In this document: positions 24,301-36,261 of the stretch, one piece after another
Layout: the number at the start of each line of letters is the position of its first letter
Position numbering within the stretch: position 1 is the first letter of the stretch
NCBI GenBank assembly: GCA_902728285.1
Contig: CACVBU010000840.1
Span: forward strand, 346,504 to 410,503
Direction: 5' to 3'
DNA: 64,000 nt
From: Clytia hemisphaerica
Taxonomy: Eukaryota; Cnidaria; Hydrozoa; Leptothecata; Clytiidae
Program-made: the position numbers and the translations under genes
The notes under the pieces: generated by a model
The model's database searches: none
Seen by the model: the letters and a program-made list of their open reading frames with translations, nothing else
Told to the model about the DNA's origin: nothing

Positions 24301-27300
24301 TCACTGAGACAGGGGTGTTATCGTGCTCAGATGTAAAGAGATAAGACGTAGGCTAGAGAAGAGCCCCCAGCGGTTTTTGTGATGGCGTGATTGGCGTTTT
24401 TTCAAGTTCGTGAATTACTCATTTAAGATTTTCAAGTGCGTGGTTGGAAGGAGCATGATCAACGTGATCGTGATAGAAAGAAAATTTAACTCGTGATAAC
24501 GTGATTTGGAATTTTTTTTGCGTGATTGTGCGATTTGAAAGGTGACTGGAGGACCCCAGAGAACAAAGATTTTATCCCATTCCTGTATTGAAAAAAGGGC
24601 AGTGGCCCAGTATTTTCTTAAGAGAATGATTTGTTTTTTTTTTACTATATTTCATTCCTCCTAAGTATAGACATTTTATTAATTTTCTAGTTTGATGTTC
24701 GTAGTGGATACAACAGGTCTTGTTCGTATCAACATGACCGATAAAACCTCTACAACAATCATCCAATCTGATGACATCATATCCATCACACTTGACCGAA
24801 CAGCTAATAAAGTATTCTGGGCATCTGACAAATCTGGAATTGATAGGTGAGGTCATTTCCCTACTTGAAACGTCATCTGTTTATCTATTGTGACATGAAT
24901 GTCTTTAACGCGTTAACCCTATTATTATCAGGCTTTTTCGGATTTTGTATTCTCAAGGGGGGGGGGGGTGTTTTCCACCAGCCTTGCATAACTTTTGATC
25001 TAGAAAAGATATGGACTTGAAATTTGGCAGAGATGTTCTTTACCATAAAAGGAGTTCATAGAAAAAAATTTGGGTTGATGACGTCGTCATAAAGGTGATG
25101 ACGTCATCACAAAGTTTCACAATTATCGCTGACCAATGAAAAAGTACTATTCAATAAAATAGCAATTAAAATTGAACGAATGGTGATTTTTCCATTCTGT
25201 TTTGAATTTCTAAAAGCCAAAAAAAATATCTTTAACATATTTGCCGGTTTTTAACATACTAATAAAATTGAGGTTTAAAATTCATGCAGAAAATGAGTAA
25301 ATTTTTTCAAAAAACAATGACGTCATTTTTGATGACGTCAGCAGTTTTTGAAAATTTTTAAAATATTTTTTAAAATATATTATTGATACCTAAAACCTGT
25401 CAAAATTTGAAGTCAGTTGGATGCCTAGATCAAAAGTTATGCTAAATTTAAGATTTTGGGATTTTACAGGGTTTTAGCTGGATTTTATGATATGTGTGCA
25501 CAAAAAAGTCATAAAACCTGATTTGGTCGGTGCATAATTGTAAAATTTGGTATACATGCTGCTAATAGAATTATATTAAAAGTCAAAAACTTTCAGAGTG
25601 CCAGCCTGGTGGAAAACACCCCCCCCCCCCTGATAAAAATAGGGTTAAAGGCACGGTAAATCAAAGGCCTAGCAAACATGATGACAAAATCCAAGGGTCT
25701 TATTTATTTTTTTGCTTCATTTGGCTGTTCCATTTGAAGATCATACATTGGGGGTGGGGGGTGGACAAACCTAGAAAGGGTGTTAAAAATTTCTAGCTAA
25801 ACTCCTTGGGGAAATCAAATCCATCTAAAAAAATCCTTGGAAAAATTTAATAAGTTAGTGTAAATTGAAGGGTGGACGAGCTCGCTAATTTATTACAGCT
25901 TAGATAAGGTTAAACTTGTTAAAATTTTCCTTTTTGTTAGTATTGGTTCTTATTTTACGTGTTCATTTGTTAAAGTTTCTTTTTTGTTGTTGTTGTTGTT
26001 GAAATTGATATCAGTTAAAAAAAATTCTGTCTTCAAATTACCCCCCCCCCTCTTATTTCATCCCCCCGCTTATTAGAATTTAAAAAATTTCCCTACCCCC
26101 CTGCTTATTCGGCGGCCCCCCCCCCCCCCCGTCTATTCGGGAGACAAGAGTTTTACAAAGTTGAACTTCAAACTATAAAAAGCATTTTTACTAAATGTAC
26201 TTCCTACTTTACAATATTAGAAGTATCTTTAAGCATATTCCATCCATATCAACAAACACTGAAAAACTCTGGAAACACTTTTCTAATACGCTTTTCCTGG
26301 ATTTTTCTTTCTTTTCTGTGAATAAGATAAAACTCAGGTCTTAATTAAATGAATCATTCAGTTTCCTTAAAGAGATTACTAACTAAGTTCTCTTAAATTT
26401 CAGGTTAGAGATGATCAACTATGACGGAACCTGTAGAAAACTGATTCAAGAAATCAATTCCAAAATACCAAAATCTATTGTCTTTTGGCAAGGACTCTTA
26501 TACTGGACTGATTCACGATCCAAAGTAATATACAAGACAAACGTGGAGGATGGTCAAACGAAAAACACTGGAATACCGTTGAGTGGAAACGTTTTGACTG
26601 TTGATTTTTATGGAGATGCTGAAAATTGTAAGAATATTTTCGGAGTATGATATCGTGTTAAAATTTTCTTTCAACTTTGAAAAAAGCAAATCCCTTGAAT
26701 ATACCCTTCCAATGTTACCAGTGGATACCCCATAAAACCTACAACAACAAAAAATTACCCCCTTTATCCTGATAGAGAAAATAGTAAGGACTGGAACTTA
26801 TTCTGGTGAGTCTAGGCTACCTATGAATTTCTTCCCTGGGTATGGTATAAAAGCTGCTAAGAAAATGTTTATTGCTTGGTGAAAAATGCAATTTTAGCAA
26901 TTTACCACTTAAAACCTACAAAATGATTTTCTTGAATATTTTTTTATAAAATAGTCCTTTTGGTCTCAAACCTACACTAATACACCTTAAAACCTACAAA
27001 CATTGATCCCTTGATCACAACTTACTGACACTGTAAAATTGCAATTCAGGTACTGAACCGTGATTTAATTGATCAAATACTTGCTAGAAATCCATTCCCA
27101 AAACAATATTGGTATTTTTCAGGATTTCATACCCATAATGCAATTGCGCCTGATTATTTGTCAAAAAATGGCTTTGAAGGGTCAAACTTTAAAATAGAGC
27201 TTTGAGGGCCTTACTATTTCTTTGGGATCTAACCATGAAGAAGAAAATGATTTTTTTTCTCTGACCTGTTTTCATATTTATTCTTAAGATACGGGAGAAT

Positions 27301-28739
27301 GGTCACAGTGGGCGTTGACAGAACCTACAATATGTCGAAGGCGTTGTTTACCACCGCCCATCCAAACTTATTATAAAAACACGAGTTGTATCAAGCGTGA
27401 CGTCAGCAAATTTGTGAATAATTGTGGAGATGACCTAGATGAAAAACTGGAATGTGGCGTTACAGCTAAAAGTAGTACGTAAACTTTCTCCCCTCGATTT
27501 CATAGTAAGGATACTCGGCCCCGATCTTTTCGACTCATATATTTTTTCTGAAGTCTTATAGACCTATGGCGAGTTCAATCTAGAAAAGATTTTAAGCAAG
27601 AGATTGCAAGTAGTAAATATTCAGTCTAAAATCTTTATTAAATAGAGAATTGAGTTTAGTCTTGCATCTAATGACAACAAACACCTGAAATCATTGTTTA
27701 TGTCTACTCTATAGACGATAGCGCTCTTAGTCGAGAAGGCCGTATTACAAAACAGTTTTTTATGCCATTCGAGCCTGGTATACTTGAACGTGATCGTGCC
27801 TTTTTGCGTTAGGATTGATGATGAAAAATAATGGACCAGAGAAAAATTCCTCACGATTAATTATCTAATACAACTTCAAAACATTTCGTATTTTTTTCAG
27901 TGTCAACTACCATCATCATCATAATTGCTATAGCAGCAGTTCTTTTTTCCTGCATTATCCTATGTTGCATTAATCTAATACGTAAAGGGTTTCTAAAACA
28001 TAACAAATTAGGTAGAGCAGAACCTGTTGCACCCCCTTTACCGCCACCACGCCAAAATGGGACACTCGAAGCTGGTGCATACCCTCTTTACGAGCATCCC
28101 CCTGACACAACATACGAAACAATCCCCGACCTCCAGCAGCAAATGAAATTAAAAGCGTTGGAAGAATTTAAGCTTCAAGCACCAAATAATCATGGGCGAC
28201 ATTACGAATTAGGGCGTACCCAAAGCTCGAATACATACTTAGATACGCACCAACTGGTGGTTGATTTAGGGGGTTCCCGCATTTCCCAAGACATGATGGA
28301 GAACCCATACGCGAAGGAAATCGATGAAGAGGAACCAAAAGACGTGACCAACCCGAACTACGACCGCGTAAGTTTAGGAAGTATAGATGAAACTTATTGT
28401 ACAGCTATCGAAGGAAAAAGTGGAGATTCCCTTGGCGCTGTTGCAGGGAATCCCCATTATGACCGAATGGATACGATTGAAAAATATGATTCCCCGAGAT
28501 TGAATCGCAATCGACCACCGCTAAATGCAGAAGTTGGCGCTGTTGCAGGGAATCCCCATTATGACCGAATGGATACGATTGAAAAATATGATTCCCCGAG
28601 ATTGAATCGCGATCAGCCACCGGTAAATGTAGAAGAAAATTACGACGTCGTGAATGATGTCGTACGGAAAAAGGCGTTGGTGCCTATTGTATCGGATGAT
28701 GAATATTTGAAAGTGATCAATGCTAATTCTATTTTTTGA
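21380..28739 (+). CDS. Type I membrane receptor: EGF-like, degenerate LDLR YWTD propeller, TSP1-like, NPXY tail
   Basis: Eight exons join in phase: 21380-21443, 22251-22341, 22925-23208, 23937-24114, 24691-24846, 26404-26627, 27289-27474 and 27901-28739, giving 673 residues. Exon 1 encodes a hydrophobic signal peptide. Next is an EGF-like module of the LDLR type (NPCNNQG...GGGC to PDGLKC). Residues about 60-330 form a degenerate LDLR class B propeller, with blades marked by VFWASD and LYWTDSRS. A TSP1-like module follows (GEWSQW, then CRRRC). One transmembrane segment lies at about 397-421. The 250-residue tail has a proline-rich APPLPPPR site, NPNY (545-548) and two NPHY motifs (578-581, 612-615), plus YETI, YDVV and YLKV. 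NPXY motifs in LDLR relatives bind PTB adaptors and drive endocytosis. The last two NPHY motifs lie in a 34-residue tandem duplication. The ligand is unknown. AATAAA at 28792-28797 is a good polyadenylation signal. Confidence 0.85.
21718..22009. repeat. Inverted-repeat element with long C tracts
   Basis: It lies in intron 1 of the receptor gene. The tips ATGGGGCTCTTCCA and TGGAGGAGCCCAT are inverted. The interior has three C runs of about 11 to 18 bases, each followed by GGACATT or a similar word. A short open frame inside it is not a gene. Confidence 0.6.
22740..22885. repeat. Dispersed repeat with doubled CCTTCCCACTTTT, copy 1
   Basis: It begins GGGAGACTGGGGAGACTTCA and contains two copies of GCCTTC.ACTT.CCCACTTT-like sequence about 70 bases apart. 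A clear second copy is at 63102-63237. It is intronic, just before exon 3 of the receptor gene. Confidence 0.65.
23302..23431. repeat. Near-perfect foldback palindrome in a receptor-gene intron
   Basis: The two arms of about 50 bases are inverted copies almost without mismatch: GATGCATCGTGGGATTGCTT on the left and AAGCAATCCCACGATGCATC on the right. They are separated by a short AT-rich loop region with CTCGAG. The sequence would form a long stem in RNA. Confidence 0.85.
24913..25648. mobile_element. Inverted-repeat element with G/C tracts in its termini
   Basis: This 736-base element is inserted between receptor exons 5 and 6. The tips TTAACCCTAT and ATAGGGTTAA are inverted. The inversion continues through TATCAGG, an eleven-base G tract and GTGTTTTCCACCAG on the left, mirrored as CTGGTGGAAAACAC, a C tract and CCTGATA on the right. 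The phrase ATCTAGAAAAG...TGATCTAG near the left is echoed inverted as CTAGATCAAAAGTTATGC near the right. There is no coding sequence. The interior has several TGACGTCA palindromes (about 25078-25345). Confidence 0.8.
28434..28637 (+). repeat. Tandem duplication of 102 bases in the receptor tail
   Basis: Two in-frame copies start at 28434 and 28536. They differ at only a few positions, all in the last third. Each encodes a 34-residue unit beginning GAVAGNPHYDRMDTIEKYDS, so an NPXY motif and a second tyrosine (EKYDS) are doubled. The near-identity at the DNA level indicates a recent duplication or ongoing conversion. Confidence 0.95.
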
Positions 28740-28799
28740 ATAGAGAGAAAAAAGGAGGATGTGTGAAATGGTTTCTATACGATGGTATTCTAATAAATA

Positions 28800-30075
28800 A
28801 ATTGGATTTATTGTGAAGGGCTATCAGATGAAAATGCAATTTCCTATTTAAACTTGAATACCTTTGCATGTAATTGGATTTTATCTTGAGTTTAGATGTT
28901 TTTGCTATTTATTCATCTAATTTATGTACACAGTGCAATATATTTTTCTATTTCTTTTTTTTCTATTCCCTTGGGAGCCGAATTCGTTAATTTGCCTAAT
29001 TCATAAATATTTAAGAAATTTTATCTAAAAAAATTTTCTAATTGTATAACTTTTCAGCTAAAAAAAGAAAAATATGATATTTCTAGTAAAAGCATTCATG
29101 GTAAAATGAAAAAATCAAAAGATTTACGTAATTCGGCGAGAATTCGGGATCATGTGCAGTTTACGGTGTCCATGGTCATATTATGGACCAGTGGGTTTCA
29201 CTATTCCAGTTGGAATCAAGATCTGTAATTTTTGAGGGATTTCTAATTCTGAAGACCGGAATATCACTGCTCCAGTATTTAACCAATTTACCATTTCCAC
29301 TAGACATGATTCATAGTAGTTGTTTTACGGGCCCGACCGACCCTGAAATTCAGAAAAGCGAAATTAAAATAAAATTGATTTTGGTAGTACATATTTATAT
29401 CTTTCCAATGACAATATTTTCCTCCTTTTCCCTTGCTATATAAATAATTCAAATTAAAATGTATAAAAATAGTGTATAATGCATAAAAAAACAAACAAAA
29501 CTAACTAACATACTTACATACAAAGTGTCTGAAAAATGTAAATAAAAAGAATTTAATGCCTGTATAAATATAAAACGAACGTCAAAATATGCACATCAGT
29601 GTCTAAATTTAAATTCCTATAATTCCATCCTAAATTTATATTCTAAAAATGGTACATATTTAACTCGATTAATTTGTGTTGAGCAAAAATCATGGTCTAA
29701 ATTTTTCGTGAAATCACGAAATCTACAGGAATTTTACACTAAGACTGAATGACTAAAAATGGACTAAAAGACTAAAGCGATTGAATTTTTAGGTTTGAAA
29801 TCTTAACGGTTTTGATTTTTAAGTCTCAAAATGTTCTTAATATGTTCTTATTGTCACCATTTTGTGAAAGTTTTTGCTCATTTTCCCAATAAAACGAATG
29901 TTTTAGGGTTCGCAAACTTGTACTTAATATTTTGGCCATTGAAGCATCATATAGTTTGTTCTTATAAATAAAACGTGCAGCCCGGAAAAGGATCCAGATA
30001 GTCGCAGATAAATAAATAAATATTCCAAAAACTAAGCTCAATCTCCAGCTAGAAATATTCATTTTCAACCATACT
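28800..30075. other. Convergent intergenic region between receptor and P450 genes
   Basis: AT-rich sequence downstream of two genes that point at each other. A polyadenylation signal for the receptor gene lies at 28792-28797. An AAGAAC-type repeat with CATTTTGTGAAAGTTTTTGC and GTTCTTATAAATAAAACGTG lies at about 29800-29978. No exon or RNA gene was seen. Confidence 0.5.
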
Positions 30076-33000
30076 TTAAACTTCATCATGATTAATAGAA
30101 TTCCGTGTGAATTTTACTTGAACAGTTTGTTTCGGTCTTGAGACAGGCAACATTTTATATGGAGGAACTTCTCCTTCGATTTCCCATTTGTATTCGGATA
30201 ATAAAAATGACATGACGTGCTAAAAGAAAGAAAAGAGAAACGGTCTTCATTATTCATTGTTTTTATTTCTTTTTTGTTTGCAGATATTTCACTCATGATT
30301 ATCTTTTCAACGAGTACAAACCGCTATCTAATTCGAGTTCTATCAAAAGTTAAAGTTTTTTTTTGTCTCAACTGTAGATAATATTGAAGGGTAGACTCGT
30401 TTTTTTTGAGGTCGCTCGATTTTTTTAGTCAAAGCACTTGTTATACATTTTTGGAAAGCTAAGGGGTAGGAGAATCAAAATAAATTTGGTGCCAATTTTT
30501 TTTCCGACACTTTGGTGTGATTTTTGGATTTTACAAATTTACCCTTACTATTAGTGAACCTTTACACCCCTTCTTAGTGTGGTCGTGTTACAAAAATACA
30601 GGCTGTTTGTAGGAAAAAAATATGATCTAGCTGAAACTTTCTCCAGACCTTCTCTATAGGATGCTTATACCTCAGGAAAAATTCCCCTAAAATCCCACTG
30701 GTGGAACATCCCTTTTTTGGGACATTTCTATTTTCCCCAGGCAAAATCCTAAGGGCGAAATTTTTTTTAAATTTCAAACTTATTTCCAGACAATATCATG
30801 TATACCATTCGAAAGCTCTCGAAAAACTATATAGAAGACTTTTAAACAGTTATAGCTGATTTCCTTACCTAACTCGAGATATTTCATGGGCAAGTTCAAC
30901 TTTTCGCCACACTTTGGTCAAAATTGACCACAAATAGCATCTTCTGCATGAATTATCTTGAGTTAGGTAATGAAATCGGCTATACCCGTTTAAAAGTCTT
31001 CTATATAGTTTTTCGAGAGCTTTCAAATGGTATACTTGATAATGTCTGAAAATAAGTTTGAAATTTTCAAAAAATTTCGCCCTTAGGGTTTTGCCTGGGA
31101 AAAAAAGAAATGTCCCAAAAAAGGGATGTTCCACCAGTGGGATTTTAGGGGAATTTTTCCTGAGGTATAAGCATCCTATAGAGGAGGTCTGGAGAAAGTT
31201 TCAGCTAGATCATATTGTTTTCCCGTAAATTATGCTAAACGACCCCACTATCTCGCAGACCCACTGGAACCCCTTCCCACTGAAAAAGTTGGACAATATA
31301 TCGTCCCAAGTGGAAAATTATACTAATTGTTGTCCTCGCTGAAAATAATCAGATAAGCAAATCCTCACTGAAAAATATTTTTTCCATCCCCACTGAATTT
31401 TCTGGCTCGAAAACAATAAATTCAAATCCCCAGCCATAAGAAAACATCATATATATATCAAATATCAATCTCCATCGAGTTTTGCCATTTTCAAATCAAT
31501 ACTTCAATTTTAACATATTATATACGTACCATTAAATAGGCACTATAATTTTTGAGAAAAATCATTCTAAAAATTTCTTTGATTTTATTACAGTATCCCC
31601 TGGTTGGATACACGTAGTTCTATGGTGCTTTTTGAAAATGTGTTCGAAATATGCAAAGATAAGAAAACTAGAAAATAGATCAGTTCATAAAGTTTGACTT
31701 ATAGAGCTTCCTTCTTAGAGATAAAGCTTACCTTAAGATAAAGAAAGACGAAATCTTTTTCTCCAAATTTAATATCTTCTTAATATTATTCCTTAATTTA
31801 CATCCATTGCCATTCTCATATCTTATATTCTTATTTTACATCCATTGCCATTCTCATATCTTACATTCTTACATCTCTTCTAATTTACAGTTCTATGTCC
31901 ATCCTAAGATGGGTAAAACTACACTACTATTGTGTTACAATTACAAAAACCTCAGTTTAAATACATTTTAGCTTATTTATAAGTTCTGTTAATTAATATT
32001 ACAATAAGTGTAGATAATAGTTATTGTTCGTGCTAGGTGTGTGTTTGGATCGGATTGGTTTGTAACAACAATGGGATTTCACTGCTTGAATCTGATTGGT
32101 TGATATTCTCAAAATAGGGTGCGGTTGTGATAGAATTTTGGCTCTCAGGAGTTCGCAGGTGATTTCGCTGAGTGGGTGACGAAATGTTATTTCTTCATAT
32201 TAATGATGATGAGTTTGTTTTAGAATTAAAACAATCTGTTGTTGTCCCTCCTTCTTTAAGGTACTTTGCAATAGAAATGTGATCAGTTTGTTTTCTTGAT
32301 CAATGATGATTAGGTATTGATTGGTGATAATTAGATAAGGTACTTTTCAATAGAAATTAGGTAATCATCTTTTTCAGTATCAGCTTAAGAATTCAAGCAT
32401 TCTTTAAGTTAAATCAGTCCTTTTACACGAGAGTATACAATTATTTTTTTGCATAGAGTTACTTCATTGAAAGTTATAGTCCTAAGTAGGTGTGAAAAAA
32501 AACAGCGAAAGAGGTTTTTCGAGTGCGACGAGCTACCTTCTAGAGGCTGTTATCTTCAACGCAAGAAACTTTCAGGAAAAATGATTATATAGCTGAAATG
32601 ACAAGGCTTCAAAGTATCTCCGAATCAGAATTGAAATTTAAAGCACCAAAGGATAAAAAGTTCATTTTTTCTTCTTCATTTTTCATTTCTATTTTCTAAA
32701 TTATTTTGAATTATTTTTCTCAGAAATTATATAGTGGTCAAAATTAACATCTTGGAAGCGAATCTCGAAGCATTTTTATTTTCCGAGCTTGATTTTTGGT
32801 GACATGTGGGGTATCGACAGGCAAAAATAAAGGCAAAATATATACCTTTAGAATCCGATTGATGAATTCTGTTCCAACGCACACTCTTTTACCACCGCCG
32901 AATGCCCAAACTAGATCACGTTTATTGATGTCCCTGGAAGAAATAAAATTTTAGAAAAGATGTATAAATTCGACCCTTCGTACACATAAAAGGCATCATC

Positions 33001-36000
33001 TTAATTACATACTTAAACCTGGGCACTGACAAAGCAAATTTTACTAAGTTGACATGAAACAATGATGTTGTAATAATAGATCCATAGTGTGCACCCCCCC
33101 CCCCAGAATAGTGGGGGGGGGTTTTGTTGATTTGGGTCGAAAATTTTCAGGTGGGATTTGAGGTTTTCCAGGTTTTAGGTGGGAGAAACAAGTTAAGGTG
33201 GGAGTTAATTTCTTTAGGTGGGACTTTGGGTGTTTTGGAAAAAATTAAAGTAAAATTTCTTATTTTCAGATAATTTTTCCAAAATTTTCTACCCAAGACA
33301 TTCTTATTCCAACGCTTATTGATTTTTGGGAAAAACTTTTTTCAAAGTTACCTCTTTTGCCCTAATTCTGCTGTATCAGCCTCCTTTTCGAACATTTTCC
33401 ACTCAGGACATTTTTATTCCAACCCGCTTATTAAATTTTGAGATTTTTTCCAACCCCCCTGCTTATTCCAAACCCCCCGGCTATTAGGTACCCGAGAGTA
33501 GTCAAGTAAAAGTACGCGGTTAAAATGAGTGCGAGAATTTATTAACGCGAAAGGCAGGGTTTTCGAAAATAACCATGGCTCGAATTTTGTTTAAACATTT
33601 GTAATTAACGCGAGGTAAGCAATTCGCATTAATAACATGAGTAGTTATATAAGTGTAATAAGGTATTTTGAGAAGCACCAAAATGTAAGAAATGGAACTA
33701 TACATATACGAATAATTACCACAGTAAAATAATGATAAAAACTAGATTTACATAATGTGAACAATATGCAAGAAATATTTTTGCTCTTATTTTTAACAAT
33801 CATAATCGTATATTGACGAACAATATATTTCATCTTCATATTACGGTAAAGAAATTTTGTTTTGTTCCTCGAATTAGTATATTTTTTTTCTTTTTAGCTG
33901 GGATCTGGGAGTCTGGGCTGAAGGTGGGAATTTTAGGATAAGGTGGGACTTGAATTTTCAGGTGGGACCTGGAACCCCCTTGCACACTATGAGATCATAG
34001 CCTGATAGTATATAATAAATAATAATAAAAAATATTAAAGCGTTGATGTTGCTTTGGGTTTGCCTTGTTATTAAAACCAGACAAAAACATGAGAAATTTC
34101 AATACAATTTGGTACTAAAATTAGTAATTTCGTATTTTTTCTTTTGAAAATTTAAAACCAAATAAATATCTTAAATATCTCAAACCAAAAAAGCAGTACT
34201 CGTTTTAAGGTATCAAAACTTATTATATTAAAATTTATGTTGAAAAAATCATTTCTCAAAATTAGGGTGTTGGTATACAAAATGATTCTCCGAAAATCCA
34301 CATAGTATGTACCCGTACATATCTGAGATTTTACTACTGACCCCCTGGTTTAGGCTGGTTTAGGCTTGGTTAATTGGCTTTAGCTAATCAAAAAAAGTGA
34401 CTTTTCAACAAAAAGTTTATGACAACAAAAAAACAAGCAACTTATACTTACACTCCTTGCCATCTCTCAGGAAGAAATTGGTCAGCATTATCGAACGTTT
34501 CTTCATCTCGGTTTCCGAAGCGTGTTATATAAATAACTTGATGTCCTTCAGGTATCAAGTACTCGTCTATATTTACGTTCTGAAAACCAAAACATGAATA
34601 ATCAGATAGAGCCACGATACTCTATGATTGAATAATTCTTTGCAAGATAATTATACAGCCTGTAGAAATAAGCTGCACTCCCTTTTCTCTTTTCACTTTC
34701 CAGTGATAATAATACTCAAAATACTCCCGTGTCACGGAACCGGCGGAACACCCGTCTCCTGTGGAAAAATTACCTTTCAATATCAGCCCCAATTGGACTT
34801 TTTACTTTATGCCCATTCGAAAGTCAATGGAAAAATTGCCTTCAAAAACCATCACATTGGAATTTTTTAAGCTGGGAAAAATAGAATTTCTATCCCATTT
34901 GACCTTCTACCGGGGCTGTGAGACAGGGGTGTAATACTCAAAGTGGTGTTATAAAATACTATTTAAAAAGTCTGCATGTAGCTCTTATATTCCTTAGAAA
35001 ACCAACCAACCAAGGGACCTTAATACGAGAAGAAATAACTAACTAGGTCACAGTGTGGATGTAAACCACACTGAAACGACCGCCTTCCATCACGCAATCG
35101 CGCATCACGCTCGCGAAAGAGCGCGCGCACATTATTAACGCTTACATGTCATGTACCAGATAAACATGTCATCTCCAGTACATTTTAGATTATTCATTGA
35201 AAACAGATTACAATATAGTCATTTTTCATGTCTCGATTATTCAATTCCGAATATAAGACATTCAGGAAAAAAAAGAGAAACACCTGGGTAATCTAGTTAA
35301 AAAAACCGAAAGTAAATGGTAGACAAAGTAATGAGCCAAGGCAAAACGAGATTAGCGTACCACTATGAAAGAAACCGCCTCCGGCGGTCGATAAAAAAAA
35401 GCCGTACCTCTTTTGCGATTCGTCTACCACCATAGAAAGGTGGGTATAAACGACTGGCTTCTAATAAAATGTCATTCAAAATACGACTGTCTGTCCAGGC
35501 TAAGTTGCGAAGTTGTTCCTAAAAGGAAGAACAATGTTGAATTAGATAAAGATCCGAATAACGGGAAGACTTTAATTAGCTTTCAAAGCTGAGGGGACTA
35601 TCGTTTTAGTTCGAATTACAGAAATATTAGAACAACCTATTACGAAACCACTGATCTAAAGTTAAAAACGAATAATCTAATTAGAAGTTAGAAAACGGTT
35701 TCAGCCATCTCAACGAGCATAAATTTAGACATGGCTTCCGCGACACTTTAGACCCTTTCTGTGGTTGCCGAACTAACTCTGTTGAAAACACTCAACACTT
35801 TCTTCTGCACTGCTCTATATATTCCCATGCAAGACAATCTTTGTTCGACAAACTTCAGACCCTAGGCATTATTTTTCATCCACCACTTAACCCTCCTTTT
35901 TTCTGTCGGCTTTTATTATATGGGGATGAAAGTTTGACTTCAAATCTAAATAAATCTATTCTTTGTTCTGTTGTTGAATTTCTTAACGAAACTGGAAGGT

Positions 36001-36224
36001 TTAGCGGTGCTTTATTTTAGGCTTTTACCTAACAACTGTAGCTTCCTTCTCCAAGATTTTTTCTTTTTATTTTCTTTATTTACTTATTTATTTATTTTTT
36101 ACATAGTCTAGTACCTCTGGCGATATAACGTTAGTTCCTAGCGGGGGGAGGGACTATATTTTATGTTTAAGTAATGTTTTGTAATATATGTTCGTAGTGT
36201 ACACGTGTCTTTGTTTCAATAAAG

Positions 36225-36261
<37 letters not shown>

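Noticed and set aside
28405-28620. Minus-strand open frame with a repeated peptide
   Set aside because: It is the antisense shadow of the 102-base tandem duplication in the receptor tail.
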